Made by a program: the position numbers and the translations under genes. 64,000 nt of DNA from Nesterenkonia halotolerans. Its GTDB lineage: Bacteria; Actinomycetota; Actinomycetes; Actinomycetales; Micrococcaceae. A model generated the notes under the pieces. It ran no database searches and had not been told where the DNA came from. It worked only from the letters and a program-made list of their open reading frames with translations. Where the stretch lies: positions 1,116,001-1,180,000 of the forward strand of contig NZ_JADBEE010000001.1 of the NCBI RefSeq assembly GCF_014874065.1. Direction: 5' to 3'. Each line of letters begins with the position of its first letter. The first letter of the stretch is position 1. Positions 61,215 through 64,000 of this stretch are shown here, in pieces.

Positions 61215-62321
61215 CTACTGTGATCCGCAGGACGTGAGTCCTGCGAGAAAGTCTTCGTCCTCATCGCGGACCGCCTCGACGATCTGCCTCGCCTCGGAGA
61301 CATCTGCGACCGAGTACGTCTGCAGGCCCTCGGGGACCCGTCCCTCAAGGTCCGCGCAGTTCTCGCTCGGCACCAGGAAGTTCTCGATGCCCTGCGATCG
61401 AGCACCCACCACCTTCTGAGCGATCCCGCCGATCGGTCCCACTGTCCCGTCGGGATCAACGGTCCCGGTTCCAGCCCAGTTCACGCCGCCGGTCATGGAC
61501 TCTTCGGTCATCGAGTCCACGAGCCCGAGGGTGAACATGAGTCCGGCGCTGGGTCCGCCGACGCCGTCCAGCTGGATGTCCACGTCCACCGGGAAGGAGA
61601 ACTCGTTCTGGAGCATGATTCCCACGTAGTAGGCCCCGTCGGCCTCCTGGTAGGTGGGGACCTCATATTCGAGCTCCTCACCCTCCCGACGTACCGTCAA
61701 TTCTACCGGCTGACCTGCGGCGGTGTTGACTGCGTCACGCAGTCCTTCGAGCCCGGTGATGTCGCTTCCGGCCGCGGCGGTGACCGTGTCACCGGGCTGC
61801 AGCTGCTCGTCGGTGCCGACCTCGTCCGCCTCGGGCGTGAAGTCCACCACGGAGAGCTGCTGGCTGTAGTCGATGCCGAGCTCCTGCAGCGCCGCCGCCA
61901 CGGCCAGGTCCTGTGAGCTGGTCATCGCGGCGCTGTTCTGCTCCTGCACCTGCTCGGCGGTGGTGCCGGAGGGGTAGATGAGCTCGTGCGGCTGGATATC
62001 GGTGCCGGGGTTGACCCAGCCCAGGACTGCCTCGGGGACCCGGACCGTGGAGGTGGGCTCGCCGCTGACGTAGACGGTGGTCAGGTTCAGCGCACCGTCG
62101 GTGGGGTAGGTCGGCTCTCCGGTCACGGAGATCACCGCTTCGTCCTCGATCTCTCCGATGGTGTTGAACACCGGTCCGGGGGTTTCGATCAGATAGGGGC
62201 TGGGCAGCAGCAGACTGAGCAGCCCGATGATGAGCGCTGAAGTGCCGGCGACGGCTTGCAGACTTCTCCGCAGGCGGGGCTTGGGGGATTTCGGCGGCTG
62301 CTCAGTCATGATGATCGTCAC
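61215..62321 (-). CDS. YlbL-type PDZ/Lon-like (S16) protease
   Basis: 368 aa. One N-terminal membrane helix (AVAGTSALIIGLLSLLLPSPYLI), a PDZ-type region (QPGDTVTAAAGSDITGLEGLRDAVN), and a C-terminal Lon-like domain with catalytic Ser in VGGPSAGLMFTLGL and Lys in IGGIAQKVVGARSQGIENFLVP. It is membrane-anchored and faces the outside. Start GTG 62321, or ATG 62309. The gene is between UPF0182 and the DUF2342 gene, the same order as Rv3193c-Rv3195 in mycobacteria. Confidence 0.92.
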   Translation of the reverse strand: MTIIMTEQPPKSPKPRLRRSLQAVAGTSALIIGLLSLLLPSPYLIETPGPVFNTIGEIEDEAVISVTGEPTYPTDGALNLTTVYVSGEPTSTVRVPEAVLGWVNPGTDIQPHELIYPSGTTAEQVQEQNSAAMTSSQDLAVAAALQELGIDYSQQLSVVDFTPEADEVGTDEQLQPGDTVTAAAGSDITGLEGLRDAVNTAAGQPVELTVRREGEELEYEVPTYQEADGAYYVGIMLQNEFSFPVDVDIQLDGVGGPSAGLMFTLGLVDSMTEESMTGGVNWAGTGTVDPDGTVGPIGGIAQKVVGARSQGIENFLVPSENCADLEGRVPEGLQTYSVADVSEARQIVEAVRDEDEDFLAGLTSCGSQ

Positions 62322-62360
62322 TCATCTTCTCATCTGGGCTGAGCAGTCACGAAAAGTGTG

Positions 62361-63917
62361 TCAGGACTCAGGAGACTTCCCGTCATATCCGCCGTCGAGC
62401 AGCTTCTGCAGCTCCTCGTCGATCTTGGCGGTCTCCTCCTGGCGCTCAGCACGGCGCTGCTGGAAGCCGGTCGGATCGTCGAGGTCCTGCTCGTCGGGCT
62501 GGACGTCGGGGTGACCCCAGACGTCGTCGCGCCCGGCCATGCCCTCGGTCTCGCGCAGGTGTGCCCAGAGTGCTGCGGCGTCGCGCAGTCGGCGCGGACG
62601 CAGCTCCAGTCCGACCAGGGCGGCGAAGGTGTCTTCCGCCGGCCCGCCCGAGGCACGACGGCGGTTCATCGTCTCGCGCAGCCGGGACAGTGACTCCAGG
62701 TGTTCAGCCGCCTGGGTCACCACGTCATCGACCCAGCCCTCGACCAGGGCGAGAGTGGTCTCGATCCGCTTGAGTGCGGCTTCCTGCATGGGAGTCCGCT
62801 CCTCGGGGAAGAGCCCCTCCCCCAGGATGGAGTTCATGGCCTCGGGGTTGCTCGGGTCCATCTGGCTCGCGGCCTCTTCGATGCGGCCCATGTCGATGTG
62901 GATCCCTGCGGCGTACTGGCCCACTGCATTGAAAAGGTCCTGCTCGAGCCAGGGGGCCTGGATGAACAGCCGCATCCGGGCAGCCTCGCGCAGCGCCAGG
63001 TAGAGCAGCACCTCACGGCTGTCCACGCTGAGGTCCTTGCCGAACTCGCGCACGTTCTTGGGCAGCAGCGCGGTGGTGTGGCCCGCCAGCGGAAGACCGG
63101 TGTCCGAGGAGGAGACGACCTCCTTGGCCAGTTCGCCGATGGCCTGACCCAGCTGCATGCCGAAGGCCATGCCGCCCATGGACTCGACCATGCCGGTGAT
63201 CTGCTGCGCTCCGGCTCCGCCCATCATGGATTCAAGCTCGGGAGGCAGGCCGGAGCCTTCTTCGCCCAGCTGGTCCTTGATGGCGCCGGAGAGAGCCTTG
63301 GACACCGATTCCGCCACGGGTTCGGTCAGCCGCTTCCAGGAGTCGAAGGTCTCTTCGACCCACTGGGCGCGGGACCAGGCCTTGCCGATCTGGCCTGCGG
63401 TCTCGAAGGTGGTGGCTCCGTCCAGCCACATGTCTGCCAGGCGCAGCGCGTCGTCGATCTCCTTGCGCTCGGCGGCCGAGACGCTGGGATCGTCCCCGGC
63501 GGCTGCCTGACGGGCGGCCTGCCGGGCCATGGACCAGTTGACCGGTCCCTTGTCCTCGTCCGAGGGGTTCTGCATGGCGGAGAACATCGACTGCACCTGG
63601 CCCATGATCTGCTGCATCATCTGCGGGTTCATGTCCGCCATGCCGGGGATCTGGGAGGGGTCGAAGCCGGGTGGGAATCCGGGGAATCCACCCTGGCCGC
63701 CAGCTCCGGACTGGTTGCCCTGGCCGGATCCGGGAGTGCCGGTGAAGCCGATGCTGGGGCCGCGGTTCCCGGCGTCGTTCTTGTCCTTGGCGTCATCGCC
63801 GTCGGGTTCCTGGCCGGGCATCTGACCGTTGAAGAGCTGTTTGAAGAACTCCTCCATGGGGTCACGTGGGTCATCCCCGTTGCCCTGGTTGTTGTTGCCG
63901 GAGTTGTTCTCGCTCAT
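62361..63917 (-). CDS. DUF2342 (zincin-like metalloprotease family) protein
   Basis: 518 aa, ATG 63917 after GGGAG. A disordered Asn/Gly/Gln-rich N-terminus of about 90 residues, then the DUF2342 domain (QWVEETFDSWKRLTEPVAESVSKAL, GMQLGQAIGELAKEVVSSSDTGLPL, HIDMGRIEEAASQMDPSNPEAMN, RIETTLALVEGWVDDVVTQAAEHL). The family is annotated as zinc-dependent, but here the helix that carries the histidine pair in some members reads VEGWVDDVV, without HxxxH, so catalysis is doubtful. Upstream 83 bp hold only the promoter region. Confidence 0.85.
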   Translation of the reverse strand: MSENNSGNNNQGNGDDPRDPMEEFFKQLFNGQMPGQEPDGDDAKDKNDAGNRGPSIGFTGTPGSGQGNQSGAGGQGGFPGFPPGFDPSQIPGMADMNPQMMQQIMGQVQSMFSAMQNPSDEDKGPVNWSMARQAARQAAAGDDPSVSAAERKEIDDALRLADMWLDGATTFETAGQIGKAWSRAQWVEETFDSWKRLTEPVAESVSKALSGAIKDQLGEEGSGLPPELESMMGGAGAQQITGMVESMGGMAFGMQLGQAIGELAKEVVSSSDTGLPLAGHTTALLPKNVREFGKDLSVDSREVLLYLALREAARMRLFIQAPWLEQDLFNAVGQYAAGIHIDMGRIEEAASQMDPSNPEAMNSILGEGLFPEERTPMQEAALKRIETTLALVEGWVDDVVTQAAEHLESLSRLRETMNRRRASGGPAEDTFAALVGLELRPRRLRDAAALWAHLRETEGMAGRDDVWGHPDVQPDEQDLDDPTGFQQRRAERQEETAKIDEELQKLLDGGYDGKSPES

Positions 63918-64000
63918 CGGACGCTCCCTGTGGTGATCCTGGTTCGGCCTGAGAACCTCCAGCGTATCCAGCGCGCCTCCGTGCTGTCTGTACGAGCGCG

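Overview
The window is high-G+C chromosomal DNA from an actinobacterium, most likely a Micrococcaceae-type Micrococcales (Nesterenkonia-like). This is my inference from gene content: sigma/RskA-type anti-sigma proteins, UPF0182, YlbL-like PDZ/Lon protease and DUF2342 neighbours, and PspA beside a Gly-rich TPM-type partner. No species assignment is possible from the sequence alone.

Left chromosomal arm (1-15640). In order: trmL (tRNA wobble methylation), a one-piece sigma-factor/anti-sigma (RskA-like) fusion, rraA, a PIG-L deacetylase overlapping an HtrA-type protease, a TPM-domain-less coiled-coil membrane protein with pspA (envelope stress), the pdxST PLP synthase operon, two paralogous LRV-repeat membrane proteins with a lipoprotein between them, and a DUF1801/DHA2-MFS pair that ends at a strong terminator.

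Integrated element (15641-57857, about 42.2 kb). It sits in a tRNA-fMet gene. A 40-bp direct repeat (the 3' part of the tRNA) bounds it on both sides. A tyrosine integrase is at the left end and a matching 18-bp motif (candidate integrase arm site) lies inside each end. Cargo from left to right: int/xis-like genes; a type I restriction-modification operon (hsdM-hsdS-hsdR) with a frameshifted XRE remnant behind it; a membrane-anchored Mrr-like nuclease; an SOS-controlled umuDC pair; orphan antitoxin-like regulators with gene remnants; a large 22-bp iteron array; a serine recombinase; several lipoproteins and membrane proteins of unknown role; an MFS-MerR-flavodoxin-type oxidoreductase operon; an MFS transporter behind a variant ykkC-class riboswitch; a 1410-aa TrbL/VirB6-like membrane protein; a mobC-relaxase-mobB module with a 461-bp out-of-frame overlap; a D5/P4-type primase-helicase followed by GGTTGTACC repeats; small proteins sharing a 40-aa module; and a module of a Ser/Thr kinase, an RNase H-fold-like protein and a PRTase-like protein next to attR. 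No VirB4, VirD4 or FtsK-type ATPase was seen, so it looks like a mobilizable, plasmid-like integrated element rather than a self-transmissible one.

Right chromosomal arm (57858-64000). The 5' part of tRNA-fMet, then three leftward genes in an order conserved in actinobacteria: UPF0182, YlbL-like protease, DUF2342 protein.

The strongest leads are the variant ykkC riboswitch upstream of an MFS gene, the 22-bp iteron array, the repeated 40-aa module in two different element loci, the kinase/RNase H/PRTase-like module at the element edge, and the sigma-RskA fusion.
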